64,000 bases of DNA from Linanthus parryae (Eukaryota > Streptophyta > Magnoliopsida > Ericales > Polemoniaceae), in contig JALGPY010000035.1 of NCBI GenBank assembly GCA_023055425.1, forward strand, positions 3,153,501 through 3,217,500, read 5' to 3'. Positions 44,339-56,980 of this stretch are shown here, in pieces. The position numbers and the translations under genes were made by a program. Positions within the stretch are counted from its first letter, which is position 1. Each line of letters starts with the position of its first letter. The notes beneath the pieces are model-generated. The model was not told the origin of the DNA. It saw only the letters and a list, made by a program, of their open reading frames with translations, and ran no database searches.

Positions 44339-45327
44339 GTATCAGTGTGCCCAAAAAATCAAATAGGAAAAAGTTATATGCCCAAAAATTACCCTGACTT
44401 CTTGTTTCAATTTTATTCATCATCTTCAATCCAATATTTTATTTATGACATATTTTTATTCGAGATTTCATTTATGACATGTTTCTACCCAAGGGAGATT
44501 GCTTCTGAAATTTCCAATTATTGGGAAACAAAATCTCAAACTTGCCTAGTTGAGTTTTTAAAACTATTACTAGTGCTCACCCCGCGCGGCTTTGCAACGA
44601 CCTGCGTAGTCGAAATGCGGAGTAATTTTCAGTGAAGTGAAGATGGGGCAGAGTTCATGTTCTTGTGATTTCTGCTGGCAAAGCATATCAGGGAAGGATA
44701 TAACATAAATGATATCAAAGCAGGAAGCTAAGGAATCCAAATGTTACAAAAATATTGTTGTGGTGATGAATCCGCCAAGTGTTGGTTCCGCAAAACAATA
44801 CGATAAACAGAGGAGCGTAGACATTAATAGTAAAGCACATGTATATATCTGGAACTCCCTTTCCTGTGAAGCCTATGAACGAAACACAGTGACTCTGAAT
44901 GTTGTGGGGTCAAACAATTCATATGACATTTGTTGTGCACAGCAATTCCCATGTGTTTGATACCAACGGATGCGGCGTCTGCTCAAGTCGTTGCTGCATG
45001 GGAAGGTGCATCGAAATTCCCATTTCATGTTGTCCTCTGTATTAGGTGGTTTGGTGTGTTTGTCATGTACTCCCGTGCGAATCGGACAGGTACATTCTGT
45101 AGCAGATAAAAGTTATAATTGCCGATTTAACGCTATTTGTGCAAACCTGGCATAATTTAAAGAGTGCATAGGTATAGATGTTTACCACACCACCCTTTGC
45201 AGTTAGGTGTGAATTGATTATCTGGAACGACATCCCTACGTCTGTGGGTGGAGGCTCCTGGAAGGTGGAAGCATAGCATCGACATATATTTGCCTAACAC
45301 ATGCAAGCAATAGTTATATTAGCACAC

Positions 45328-45607
45328 CTTCCACTTCTGAGTTTCTCAACAGCTTCAACAAGTGCTTCTACCTCTGTGACAGAAAAGGGTCTTCGAGTTC
45401 TACGGTGTGCAAGTTCACACCGCTTAGATTTTTGGTTCACTGGAAGCAATGCAAATGCCTCCGGATTTATTGGGGGGTACGGGAACCAGGGCTTGGCAGT
45501 ATGCCAATTCTTTGTTGACCTCCAACTTGTTCTCCACATTAGCAACTGGACGACGATCACTTGAAACATTAGAGAACCCTGAATACAGAACTGTACTGGA
45601 CGCCAAC
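45328..45607 (-). pseudogene. TRF-like telomere-binding protein, exon fragment
   Basis: The minus-strand exon lies between an acceptor (TGTATGCAG, G) and a donor (GGAAG, GTGTGC). Its last part reads NPEAFALLPVNQKSKRCELA and then RRTRRPFSVTEVEALVEAVE up to KLRSGR. This is the start of the Myb/telobox DNA-binding domain of plant TRFL/TBP1 proteins. Normally the next exon brings WRDVKLRAF; here the intron follows. The exon's first half is read in another frame (LASSTVLYSGFSNVSSD), so a one-base slip occurred at the C run near 45472-45477. The second Myb half and earlier exons were not found. Confidence 0.8.
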
Positions 45608-46564
45608 CTGCATACAAGGACTACCAGTCAACAGCTGCCTAAATAAGTGAAAACAAATGAACTGATCAATCAAACCGCAAAACCCTGTAAAGACGGAGGG
45701 TTGACCAAACAAATTGCGATTGTGAAATTATTCGAAAGAAGCGGCCTTGTAGTTTTGAACCAATAGCTTATGACCTCGACAAACTTCCTGTATATACCAT
45801 TGTGGGTCGAACCGTTGCTGCAAAATTCCAAAATGCTTGTCCCTGAGACACTCAGTAGATAATGGCTTTCCTAGCCAGAGTGTGATCACTTCTTTGCCAT
45901 CATTAACCTTATACTTCCTCCTACTTCTAGTTATAATGTTCTTGGCACCATTTTTAACTGTCAACCTTCATACCAACATTCCAAAGTATTTGACTATAAT
46001 CACTACATCATAATCTGAAATTTTCATTTGTGTTATGATTACTCGGATGATTACATCTTGAAATTGAGAATGGTGCAGCTTTCGATGAAATCGCCTATAA
46101 TAGTTGCCATTTTTTCCCACAAAATCTCAATTCTTGAGAAAATTTCCTGAAAGGCTTGAACCAAAACGAAAAGCTAAACTTACCCTTAATTTCAAATAAG
46201 GTTATTTTGTTAGAAATTCTGTTGGATAACTTTTTAACCCTTTTATAAGGCTAAAAAAAGTTAGTTTTTTCTAACTTTAATTTTTTTTCTACTTTCTTAG
46301 TACTTTTTAGGAGGTAAAATAGAAGTTACCTAAACACCTTTTTTTTCTAAATAAGCAACTGAAACTTTTTAGAAAACTTAATATGCACGAAGTAAACAAC
46401 ATTTCCTTTCTTTTTCTAAACAAAGATGAAAGGTCACCGAGATTTAGGTAAGGAAAGCAGGGCCTAATATGATAGATGTGGTCATTTGAATAAGACACTG
46501 CATGGATCCAGTAAATCAACCCAGTAAATACAGATGTATTAATAGGAGGAACTAAGAGCAGTAC

Positions 46565-46636
46565 CAGAGTCATCCTTGTTGTCCATGACCTTCAGCAACA
46601 AGGCGTTACGAGTACATTCGGCTGCCATCCGATAAC
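46565..46636 (-). pseudogene. CCT2: CCT chaperonin beta subunit, single exon fragment
   Basis: A 72-bp minus-strand exon follows acceptor GGTTTAG and ends before donor GTACTG. It encodes YRMAAECTRNALLLKVMDNK and DDS, a near match to the (S)GYRMAAECARNALL segment of plant TCP-1 beta. The neighbouring exons of that gene are absent on both sides, so it cannot encode a functional chaperonin. Confidence 0.75.
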
Positions 46637-47905
46637 CTAAACCACGGAAAAAAATTAGACACTTGCAATAGAGAGGAAGAGAAATTCCCAAGCAACTATA
46701 AGAGATAGTATTTAGAGAGCTTGCTCCACAAGAAGTGTCTTTCATGTGAAGCCCCATGCACAAAAACTCAATCCTCCGGCCATTAATTGTTTTTTTCTCA
46801 ATAGATCTAGAAAACTTGTTCTGGCAATAGTTTTTAACACAGCAAACATAAATCACGGGCTAAAATAGTTTCGAAGTGTTAGCAAAATTTCTGAACTATT
46901 ATGAAATAAGTTGACTTTAAGGCCAAATATGGAACACCGTAACCTCATGGTGAGTCTCTAGGAAGGAATTATTACGCTCTAAGGAGTTAGTTAACAAGTT
47001 TCAGCTTCAATATATGTGGTCTCCGAAAGAGCTTACTTGGTCTAACTGACATCAATTAACCTCATCGTACCAATACAAAAACTCGTGAAAACAATAAGGT
47101 ACGAATAACTTTTTTTTAATTCACTAAGAAAAACAATTTTTTTAAAGCACGCAATGAATGCAAATGAGAGCATCATACAGCATCAGTGTACGGGGATGAT
47201 CTCATAGTGGTGATAGTAACCTTAAAAGCACCTAGTCTACCCCGGGAGAGATTGGCACAAATTTTTTCATTTGATTATCTATAGACTAAAGGAATTGAAG
47301 GTCAAAATTATCACCTGTTGTTATATGAGAACAGACATACAACTATAGTCACACTGTGGGCGTCCTTAGGAAGCCGAAGAGCAGCATGAGACTAATATAC
47401 CCCGCGCCTCCTGGTTCATGACGCGAGAACTGGAATCATGGAATTACGAAGTAAAATTTAGGGAGTCTTTCATTCTTGAATATTGCCTATTATGCCTTTG
47501 TAATTAGTTTAGATCCAAGAAATATGACAAGGAAGACCCACGCACCCAATTTTCACGGGAAAACTGCTACGGGCAACAGAAAAAAATCATTGATACAATA
47601 AAATGCACGACGTATGTCAGATTTTGTGCAAGGGAACTCAGCAAAAGACCCAAAACCCCAATTTTCAAGGTAGCTCTTTTAGTTTTAGTTTGCACAAGAT
47701 ATTAAAGCCTTTGTAGAAGAATTTTATGAAACAATCCAGATAGAATATCCAGTATTGTTCAACTTACTCATGTCTCAAAAACCTAATGAAAACAGTTAAA
47801 CTATCAAGCGATTAAACTTTAATAGCTGAAGCCGCAAACAGTAATACTAACGGTCCTAACATGATGAACTTAGAACCCAGACAGGGCAATGATAATCATT
47901 TATAC

Positions 47906-48035
47906 CTGCACGCAAGGTTTATGCATTGGCTGTGCAAATTTTGCAGTAGCGTCAGATATGGTGCCTCCAGTACAGAGTTCTTGACTGCTGAAGTTTCCAA
48001 AGACCGTGATCTCTCTTTTTGAATGGACATATGAA
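47906..48035 (-). pseudogene. Candidate exon of an unidentified gene
   Basis: An open 130-bp stretch is bounded by acceptor ACTTACAG... on the minus strand (48036-48037) and donor GCAG, GTATAA (47905). It reads SYVHSKREITVFGNFSSQEL and then CTGGTISDATAKFAQPMHKP. I do not recognise it with certainty. It could be an upstream exon of the telomere-binding protein gene at 45328-45607. Confidence 0.45.
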
Positions 48036-48693
48036 CTGTAAGATTGAGATGAAGTGAAATTATATAATTAGCACATCCACGATTACTAACTCATAATCAG
48101 ATGAAAGAGAGACAATTATCGTGAAGAAAACAAGAGACACCTTTAGTTAACAACAAATTCAGATTACAAACCAGGTGGTACAGATGCTCATGTGTTGGCT
48201 TGCCTGAACTGTAGGCCGCTTCCACCGTCTCTGCTTCGTCTAGTCTCTACTTCGTCTACCTCAATTGGTTTCCTGGGTTCAAATCGCAACAACAGTTTGT
48301 CATTAGTTTACCATTCAATGTTTTTGGTATGCAACTAATTATGAAAAGTAAATACGTAAAATATGACAAGGTGCCTTAAAAGAGCATTCAGGGGAGTTTG
48401 AAACTCATACAAGAGTCGAGCACTATTATTCACGTTTTCACGAGAGCAACGGACCTAAAATATGCTTTTCTATTAAACACCTATATCTTAAAATCATAAT
48501 CTATAAAAGATTTGTTACAACCAAGAAACTCTTTCAGTAATCAATAACCCAGAAGAACATTCAGATGTTTCAATATGGAAACAACACAACAAATCACTGT
48601 GAGATTCTTAGAGACAGTGATAGATTTACTGTAGTTCGTCAAGATCAGACCTGGCTGAGATTGAAAACCAAGGCTTCAAACAAAAAGAATTAC

Positions 48694-48791
48694 CTCGGCA
48701 AGTCCTTCATGTATCCTTCCCCATTCAGTCCCTTCTGCAACTCCGCTTTTTCAGGTTGCACTACTGGTGCTTGCCCCACCGCTAGGCCCTT
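48694..48791 (-). pseudogene. Candidate exon of an unidentified gene
   Basis: On the minus strand an acceptor (CGCATTGCAG) is followed by 98 bases encoding GLAVGQAPVVQPEKAELQKG and LNGEGYMKDLP, ending before GTAATT. No family recognised. It lies between the last ATPase exon and the exon at 47906. Confidence 0.4.
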
Positions 48792-48922
48792 CTGCAATGC
48801 GGCATTGAGTAGACGCTATGATATTAGATATCATATGATCAGCTTGGAAAATTAGTAAGACATTTCTCAAGAGAATATAAAACAAATAAACTACTAAAAT
48901 TCTTTCTTGTTGTTTCTGGTAC

Positions 48923-49083
48923 CTCAAAGAAAGTAGTTTCAACAGCAACCCAGTAAAAGAAGACGGTAACAAAAGCAAGATAAGTGACAATGACAATGCC
49001 AGATGCCAAAATTTCGCTAAGCTTCCAACTGTTAGGTTTCGCGGATGGCTTCACCAGGTCAGTGGAAATAGTCAGGATCACTC
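48923..49083 (-). pseudogene. Plasma-membrane H+-ATPase exon fragment (membrane part)
   Basis: The minus-strand exon follows acceptor GGAGACAG and ends TTTGAG before GTACC. It encodes ILTISTDLVKPSAKPNSWKL and a hydrophobic stretch, ILASGIVIVTYLAFVTVFFY. This matches the loop (TIMTISKDRVKPSPxPDSWKL) and following transmembrane helix of plant P3A proton pumps. The helices that should precede it are missing. Confidence 0.85.
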
Positions 49084-49342
49084 CTGTCTCCAAATGAACA
49101 TAAGTACGTTAGCATGCATTTTACCTTAACTACAATTCCCAACATTTTCTTGCAGAATAACCGAATGCACAAACAGAATCTTTCATTGTTTTTACCTAAT
49201 GTGTTAGTATGCATTTAGCCTAATTTAATTCCATGTCGAAATACTATACTACTGTGTCAAGTCAATTCTTAAACATAAATGGGAATTGAGACGAACCATC
49301 ATTCAGTATTGCTATTACGAGAACCATAAATGGCCCCCCAGT

Positions 49343-49343
<1 letters not shown>

Positions 49344-49374
<31 letters not shown>
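49344..49374 (+). repeat. Poly(A) run
   Basis: About 30 adenines in a row on the plus strand, inside the ATPase fragment's intron region. It could be a slippage-grown A run or the tail of a vanished retroposon. No target duplication is evident. Confidence 0.7.
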
Positions 49375-49376
<2 letters not shown>

Positions 49377-49509
49377 AGAAAAGAAACTTACCACAAATTT
49401 AATAGTTACGGACACCACGTATATCTGCACATCCCCAGATAAAAAGGTCAGATGAAACCTTATTTATTAGTATGTTTCAAGGTAAGGAATTGATAGGAGG
49501 ACTCAACTC

Positions 49510-49769
49510 TGTAACTGTTCATTCTTTGGAAGATATCACGGTTGGTTAAAACAGCACTTATCATCAGACTTAAGCCTGGCTTTGACAACACGATATCAGC
49601 AGCATTCCTTGCAGCATCTGTGGCACCCGCAACTGCTATTCCGATATCTGCTCTCTTTAGAGCTGGTACATCATCTGCACCACCTCCAATTAGACCAACG
49701 ACGTGCCTTCTCTCTTGTAGAATCTTCACAATCTCGTACTTGTGTTCTGAATCAGCATGGAAAGAAGCA
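49510..49769 (-). pseudogene. Plasma-membrane H+-ATPase exon fragment (P domain)
   Basis: After an acceptor CATATTATAG the minus-strand exon reads [20 protein letters not shown] and then [37 protein letters not shown]. It matches the P-domain C-terminal part of plant H+-ATPases. The invariant hinge GDGVNDAPALKKAD reads [14 protein letters not shown] here, so two key positions (the Asp of GDG and the Asn of VND) are altered. The expected FAGVFPEHKYEIV junction has become [14 protein letters not shown]. Confidence 0.88.
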
Positions 49770-49850
49770 CTATAATATGACGTAGTTACCATGATTAGAA
49801 TGATTCACTCCAGGAAATAGTTATAGATATAAAAAAAACTGGAGATGCAC

Positions 49851-49985
49851 CGGCAAAAATATCTGTTTTTTCAATAAGCTCATCTTCCGGGTGAATTATG
49901 TTTTCATCTCTTTCATGACTCGGTAACGATGAACAAGGGTACATAACATCACCCATGCCAAGCCCTCGACCTACCCGTTGATCAC
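49851..49985 (-). pseudogene. Plasma-membrane H+-ATPase exon fragment
   Basis: On the minus strand, after acceptor TGGTGCAG, the exon encodes GDQRVGRGLGMGDVMYPCSS and HPEDELIEKTDIFA, ending before GTGCAT. It corresponds to [20 protein letters not shown] ... DELIEKADGFAG of the plant pump, with several residues around LAIGKET deleted. Confidence 0.85.
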
Positions 49986-50213
49986 CTGCACCAGGACACG
50001 GCGAAAGAAGAATACATTTTACTATGAAATCGTAAAAATGAAGATGTGAAAAGGCATTACATTCTATAACTACGAAATCGTAAAAATGAAGATGTAAAAA
50101 TGCATTGCCAGTTGATCGCTCTTGAGAGGTTCCAACGGATGTAGGTACTTCTGGAGATGTGTTCGGCAGGATAAGGAAAAAAAAAGGCTAAGAAAAATCA
50201 GTTTCTTGATTAC

Positions 50214-50358
50214 CTGTAATAACCTTCACACAAGCCCCAAGGTTAAGTACTCTGCTAATTGTATCAGCGTTATCAGGTCTAGGAGGATCAAACAAAAGCA
50301 ACAACCCGCAAAATCTCCAGGGCCCCCCAGCGCTTTCCTTTGATTTTTCTGGGACTTC
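50214..50358 (-). pseudogene. Plasma-membrane H+-ATPase exon fragment
   Basis: Between acceptor ATTCTTCCAG and donor ACAG, GTAATC the minus strand encodes [20 protein letters not shown] and [20 protein letters not shown], then VKVITG. It matches [33 protein letters not shown] of plant H+-ATPases and joins in phase to the exon at 49985. Upstream exons (transport domain, phosphorylation site DKTGT) are absent. Confidence 0.88.
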
Positions 50359-52249
50359 CTGGAAGAATATCGCAAAAGCATCAGTAATTCTCCAGAAATA
50401 GAATGTACTGTGAATCTATATATGGTTGGGGTTCTAACTTCTAACCGACAAGTTCACCGGCGATTGAGCTAACTCTCATCTTATTATCTCAAAAGCGTAC
50501 TTGTGCTACCATGTAAATCACAGAATTTCAAGGAGTCCGTATTACCCAATAATCCTACCAGAACAACTATAAATAAAACAACAAAGGTGTCCTAGAAGAC
50601 TGGATAATGTTCAAGAGGCAGTAATCCAGTCTCACTTTAATCAACTATATTCACAATATCTCCTGAAGTTTAATCAAGAATACGATTCTGTAGCCGCCAT
50701 TCTCCAATGTCCTTATACGGATCTGCTATTCCACAATACCATCTAAAGTATCCAAGTCATGATATACGCCCTCCCATGGTTATTCCATTACGACCCTAAA
50801 TTTTTTAATAGGACTATACACACCAACAGCCATCTCTTAGTTGAGATGCAAATGTGAGGTCTTTCTGGCTTTGGGACATGATTTATTGAACCAGAAAAAC
50901 TACATTTGATTCGTACAATCCAAGTCTGGTTAATAGAAAAAGTGGTAAAATAATAAGAGCATAAAAGAGATGTAGAAAATATAAGAAACTTAGTGGTGGC
51001 TATGATTCCTCTTGACCGTGGAAGTTCTTACCTTGATAACCCATACCAACCAGCCAAAGTCGCCTAATCTGATGTGTGGCCATAAATTATATCTTGTTTG
51101 TGTGGTGCGTTCATTGTCTTACTGTCGTGCATTCTTCCATTTGCCTGTTCCGAAACACAGAAACAGGAGTATATTCAATCCTTTACACGCATACACATTT
51201 TTTTAGGAAACCAGAAGTACAAATTATAATAGGCAAACAAGTCCTGATTAAGTACGTTACCAGGTTACTAACAATTAGTCTCATCTGTATACTCGGTTAC
51301 AAAAATATTTCACTTCTTATGCGCAGATTATAGTTCCAATCCCCAGTAGCAGCACTAATTAATTTCTAGAAATAATATGGTATTGCGATATTAGGCGAGT
51401 AAGTCACTAAGGTTTCTGGATCAGATACAGTGGGTGGGGTTTTTGAGTAGCTACAGATATATCCCAACTTCTTAACTGTAAATGAGGATTGTAAAAACAA
51501 ATTCCCCATTTCGGAATGGTCTAAACTCTAAAATAAACCCATAAGCATGTGGCGAAGACAAAAATTTGTGAGATGTAAGAGCCTGGAGACTCCATACCAC
51601 CAGTGACTTGGACCATAGAGAATAGAGTAAGTTACCTGGAACGCGGATCCTTCCGATTCGCGGAAGGGGAACGGGATCGCGGAACGCCATACCCTAGGGA
51701 ATTCGTTACGCCAGGGGTAGGCTTCTTTGGATACCTTTATAGTCGTTTTACCATTTATCGGAAATCATAAAGTGTAAAACTGCTCAATATATGAAATCTT
51801 TAAAATTCAGTACTCTAAAAATGGATGTAAATTAAAAAATTCCCCCTTTTACATAGATGCTTTAGGTGAAAATAATGAAAAAATAGGGATCGCCAAATTA
51901 AGCGATCTGGATCGCTGGTGTTCCACGTTTCGGAACGGGTGATCCAATTCGCAATTCGCGAGGGTACGAGTGAATTGTGGTAACACTGGAATAGACCTAT
52001 ATAGTAGCTTAATACATGAGAACATGAAAGTAACTATTGTAAATGTAGACTCTGCCTACTTAATTCGGGATCTTGGTGCACAGGAAAGAAGATAATCTAT
52101 TCATATAGTAACCCCCAACATTACATGTACTGCGATTTGGCAGTGATTCACTGCATTGTCAGACTTTTAGAGCACACAAAACAAATAAGCATGTAACATA
52201 TTTCTGGTTGTTATGTATTATTCTAGTATTGCAGTTCATGGTGCCTTAC
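50359..52249 (-). other. Helitron interior without recognised gene
   Basis: One possible exon end lies near 51035 (minus-strand GGTTATCAAG before GTAAGAAC). At about 51640-51985 GC-rich words (GGAACGCGGATCC; CGCAATTCGCGAGGG) suggest an older repeat. Nothing else is supported. Confidence 0.3.
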
Positions 52250-52304
52250 CAGCATTCCTTCTCAAATGTATCTCTTCTTCCAGGCACGTCGCACATTGTG
52301 AATC
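52250..52304 (-). pseudogene. Candidate small exon, unidentified gene
   Basis: A 55-bp segment between acceptor TCAGATACAG and donor GCTG, GTAAGG reads SQCATCLEEEIHLRRNA on the minus strand. It may follow the exon at 52862-52999. No family recognised. Confidence 0.35.
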
Positions 52305-52861
52305 CTGTATCTGAAATTAGAACGCTGCAGAACCAGAAAAGACAATGAATCGGTAAAGTTTAACAAGAAAACCAGATTGTCAAGTAAATTATATTAATTC
52401 AATAACCCGAATTGGGAGATTGACAACCATGAAAACAGAGACACCAAGAGCAACAAAATAGAGCAACAAATGGAAAAACCAAATCAGTTTTATGTACTTT
52501 GCTCAAGGTGAATCTGTAATGTAACAATTGTTTCTGAAACCTACAGGGGTCTCCTGACTTGGTTACATATGTTGTTTTGAGTTTTCTATTCAAATGTTGC
52601 TTATTATTAGAAAGTTCACAACTTTGATATAATGCCATAGTGATGTCGCATTTCTACGATATATTCAAGTCAGATTGTAGGCCTTGCTTTTTCGTAGTTT
52701 TTACCTAATTTCAAATTTTAAGAAAAGCGATTAAAATACCAGGAAATCAAACATACCAAATTATTGAATGCTCAGTGCATGCATGCCAAATCCCATGCTC
52801 CTAATAGGAATAAAGAATTCTAACCAGCTTTTAAAGAAAATAATTAATGAACAAATCTCAC

Positions 52862-52999
52862 CAGGTTGTCCTCAGATTCTCGTGCTTTTGATTTTTTTGC
52901 CTCCAAACAACCCTCAAGTTTGATAAGCAACTCTGCGCAATCTCGGCAAATGTGATTCTGATTCACTGAGCATGCCATCTTCATCTTTGGTTTTGTTTC
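52862..52999 (-). pseudogene. Candidate exon, unidentified gene
   Basis: Between acceptor TTTTTGCAG and donor CCTG, GTGAG the minus strand encodes KMKMACSVNQNHICRDCAEL and LIKLEGCLEAKKSKARESED. The cysteine-rich start and charged helix-like end are suggestive, but no family is recognised. It lies upstream of the ATPase exons and is likely a fourth captured source. Confidence 0.4.
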
Positions 53000-55900
53000 T
53001 GCAAAAATTACAGTGAACATGGGCTGTCAGATTAAATAACATGAAGAACACTAAAAAAACGGATTCCATAAGAAACGTAAAGAACCTGACCATTATGAAG
53101 TACGAAAATAAAATGGATTTTGTTACTTACGACTTGATTTCAGTAAAAAGCAATCAAAACCCGTAAATACATTTGTACTGGTTTTGAATAAAGAACGAAT
53201 TGGCAAGCAACAACAGTGACCGAAACAAAATGCACTTTCATTAGCACACACTCATCCGTAATGGATCTTCCAAGGACCACTACTTTCATAACAGATTAGT
53301 GAAACATTGCTTTCACCATTTCACTTTGTAGCAATTTGTTTACCACTGCTTTATAGTGATACATTAGATTTGTCAGTACAATAGAGGTTTAGAAAGATTA
53401 CCTGCCCTTCATAAATTCTAGAATTCCTACTTAGACAATTTTTTTAGGTTATTCCCATTGCCTCCATCTAAAAGTTTAAACAAAATACATAATTCCTACA
53501 ACAGAGCAAATTTATAGAATAGTGCGATCTATAGTATTTACCTCTTTTCGATATCCTCTTTGGTGTAATCTTTACCTAACTCTAGCATGTCTTTTAAGGG
53601 TTATTTGGTGTAAAACCTACCATGATATCATAAAAAATCAAAAGAAAAGCATACCACCATGTCTTGCTTTCTCATGATAACATTTAAAAATCGTGTTCGA
53701 AACTTCACAATCCAGATACGAACACATAAAGTATGTCCCACAACTCGACAAATAAATGAAAAGGGCATACCAAGACCACACCTCACTTGCCCAACATGCG
53801 TTTCAGGGGGTTTCACAATTTATTTGTGGGGGTTGTTGATTAAAAAGTTCAGAAATCACCGGCTCCTTAGCAACTGCAGAGAGGGTCAACCGCCCTTTCA
53901 AAGACATCCCATCTCTCTGCAGATTCAGCCTCATTCTCGAGCCTCCATCATGTAATCAACTCCAATAGCAATATTACATTAAGAGCCGAACCAAAATGCA
54001 AAGAATTGCGTTTTGGGGAGGTGTCATCTAGAGTGCCCCAGTCACTGCTCAATTAGCGAATTCGAGTAACCCTGCCTCAACCACAGAATCCCCGAGAAAC
54101 CGTAACCACTGTTGCCAAACATACTCAGCCAGTATAGCTCTACAAACCCATGTTCTTCTTTCTTGCTCAGCTCCAGAAAACAGAAACCAAGTTCTTTCAG
54201 TAAAAGAAAAATACCCTGGTCTCTAACACAAATTTCATCAGGCTAAACTGATACCAAATCAAAGTGTATAACTAAAAGAAAACATCCCGTAATCAGCAAT
54301 TTGATAATAGATGGAGCAGTTTGAGTGAATTCGGGGGTGATTGGAGAACTACAGTTATTCGGGCAACATAACTATTAAAAGTATATACGACGAAGAAAGC
54401 ATCTTCTTATCAATACTTGAGCATCCGATTTTATCAAAAAAGTAGTACTCCCTATATATTTTACAGTCTAATACAACATGGAATCGTTCTCTGAGGGTAT
54501 TGAAAAATGATTGAATCGTGTAAAGCAGTATAAAACTTTCGCTAACCTATATCTTATCTGATAAATAATAAAATGGGGGTGAATTCATTCTCCTTGTTTG
54601 CAATTTTCCATCATGAACAGTGAGTATAATTGGTTTTCATCTATGAACAAAAAAAAAAATAGCGGGAAATTAATTAACCAGATTTGATCGCAAACAATAG
54701 TTGCACTGAAAGAACATTAAGCTGATAGACAAAAGATGTTGTGAGAACATAAAGCACAAACATCGAGTAGCGAGAACCGATAATCTACATCGCGGTTCTA
54801 CTTCAGCTCATAAATAACAGATCTGCGGGACAATGAGGGGATATTCCGGTGACGCGGCCGGAGAGAAAGCGCAGAGCAATTCCTTTGCGATAGAGAGGAG
54901 GAACAATGAAGCAATCAAGGGTACCCAAAAATTTGGAAAAAAAAATTAACAATGGCATGACAAATAAAAAACAGCACCCCAGACAAAACATGAAGGGTCA
55001 GACCCAGACACGTAATAGCAAAGCATATTCAAAATGAAAATTTCAGTTTTTTCACATCAGTCAGATGAACATGAACAAGAAACAGCATTGCATAAGTGAA
55101 CACAAATCAACAATAGAATAACATAATCCCCACTGAAAAGCATGGAATAAGGGTTATTTGCAATAGATTGATCCCATTATAAATGGTTAATGATGCAAGG
55201 TGTAGTATCGGGTGTACCCGGTTCATCATAATCTTAAGGCTTTCCTACAGAATTATGATTCCAAATTTCGGAACTACTTCCCTAAAACTTAAACTATCAC
55301 AGCAACATCACAGTTCACCAGAAAGTTTCATTTAAACATGTCAAAGACAGGTCTAACATCACAACAAATATACCAAGAAATATTATTTCAGATACCAATT
55401 AAACCTAAAATTCCAGATCCAGTTTCTGGTGAGCTACAAGGTACTATTTAAACAAGCTTCCATAGCTCCATGGATACTGACTATCTCAAAATACAAGCTT
55501 GATGGGATGATTATGATGCTCCTGCTCTGATTCAGAGCTAATATAATTCAGAAGAATAAGTAGTCTACAATACCACCAAGCACTTGACAAAAAGTGAAAA
55601 CAACAACGAAAATGATAATCTGATACAGTTAGGGAGCTCCATAGAAGACGAATCTGGTTTTCCGATTTAAAAAAGGTGCGAACTCACAAACACATAAACC
55701 AGATTGAAATCACCCCAAGAACAACCCTTTACAGCAAATTGAACAGCATAGACAAAAACCCACATATACAAGTGCAAGCACACATCAATTTCGCCCTTAA
55801 TTCGCAAAATCAATACCTAGGCTGTGGATTCATTTCTACAACTACAATTGAAGTTTTCATGCATACAAGATTTCAGAAGTCTCAAGCAACAGAAATTACC

Positions 55901-56980
55901 TCTAATTTTTGGAGGTTCGATTCCTCACAGCCCTTGATTTCCTCTTTAGAAACCCTCCCCTTGCTGCGATCGATGTAACCCTTTGTCGGATCGGAAGTTC
56001 AAAACTACCCATCTTGTACGCACCAACCTCCTCTTATACCACCATTACCCTTCTTCCACCTGAAGCCACATCCTTTACAATTCAACCAATATCAAAATAC
56101 CCAGCTCTCAGCCTAATACAGCACCTGAAACTCCCACTTAACCTTCAGCTACACAACCAAAATCATCAAGACACCATCCTGTCACCATCAATCAGGATAG
56201 TCACGACAAGGGCTTTGGTACTTCCTAAGAAGCTGATGTGGGACAAAAAGAAGAAGGCTGTGAGAGGCCACAACTTCTTTATAGATTCCAAACAAAAGCT
56301 CTACTGCTTCAAACTTGAGCCTTATCGAAGGCCCGGCTTTACTTGTACTGCTCCAATATATCAGTGCTTCTGTTTTTTTATCAATTTGTGGATGACTTGG
56401 GCAGCAACTGGAGTAATATATCACTGTACATACAGTAACTGTACTAAAGTTAATAATGAAGGCTGATTTCCCCTGCACACGAAGCCTACACACGGAGCGA
56501 ACATGTCCGTGAAGTGACCATTCTTTGTGAGACGATATATGATTAAGACATTGGTAGCAGCTAAAACCAGACAACTAGATGTTTTGATTTTGATTCAGAC
56601 CCCCATCACAGCTTAAACAGGACAATCTGCTTAATCCTTATCAGATGATTAAAACTTTGAGTTAATACATGTATCCTACCAACCACATTAATTTTTTCTA
56701 GAGTGATCATTCATGAGACAAAGATGATTCTCAGTAATGGCATAAACAGGGCAACCTGCCTAAGGCTAATCTGGCAGTTGCTTCATAAATCCTAGTTCGA
56801 ACCTCAGCCACCGCTAAAAACAGGTCAACGACTACCTAAGCTACCAGACTCCAAGAGCGAGCAACAAAAGGAGGCGAAATCCAATCAATAAAGGATCCAA
56901 GAATTGATCAAGAACAATGTCCTGTATTGAATTATGAAGTGGATATACTGTATGTAGATGCTGAATCTATCATAACAGAA
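53000..56980 (-). other. Helitron interior, leader- or intron-like
   Basis: Long AT-rich stretches with short open pieces. A minus-strand segment at 53820-54180 is less AT-rich and open over about 45 codons (ELSKKEEHGFVELYWLSMFG), then has a 43-codon piece starting MRLNLQRDGMSLKGRLTLSA. I cannot assign either. No RNA gene was seen. Confidence 0.3.

Noticed and set aside
45728..45964. Minus-strand 78-codon ORF as the ubiquitin-like domain of the telomere-binding protein
   Set aside because: The residues do not match that domain and no good splice sites join it to the neighbouring exon; left unassigned.
48170..48270. Minus-strand exon with the H+-ATPase C-terminal regulatory domain
   Set aside because: One frame is open (DEAETVEAAYSSGKPTHEHL), but it does not match the pump's C terminus and the splice sites are weak.
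51640..51990. Possible TIR transposon with GGAACGCGGATCC-type words
   Set aside because: No clear inverted ends or target duplication could be defined.
55909..56466. 185-codon plus-strand ORF
   Set aside because: It is antisense to the Helitron cargo, has no domain, and overlaps another open frame on the opposite strand.
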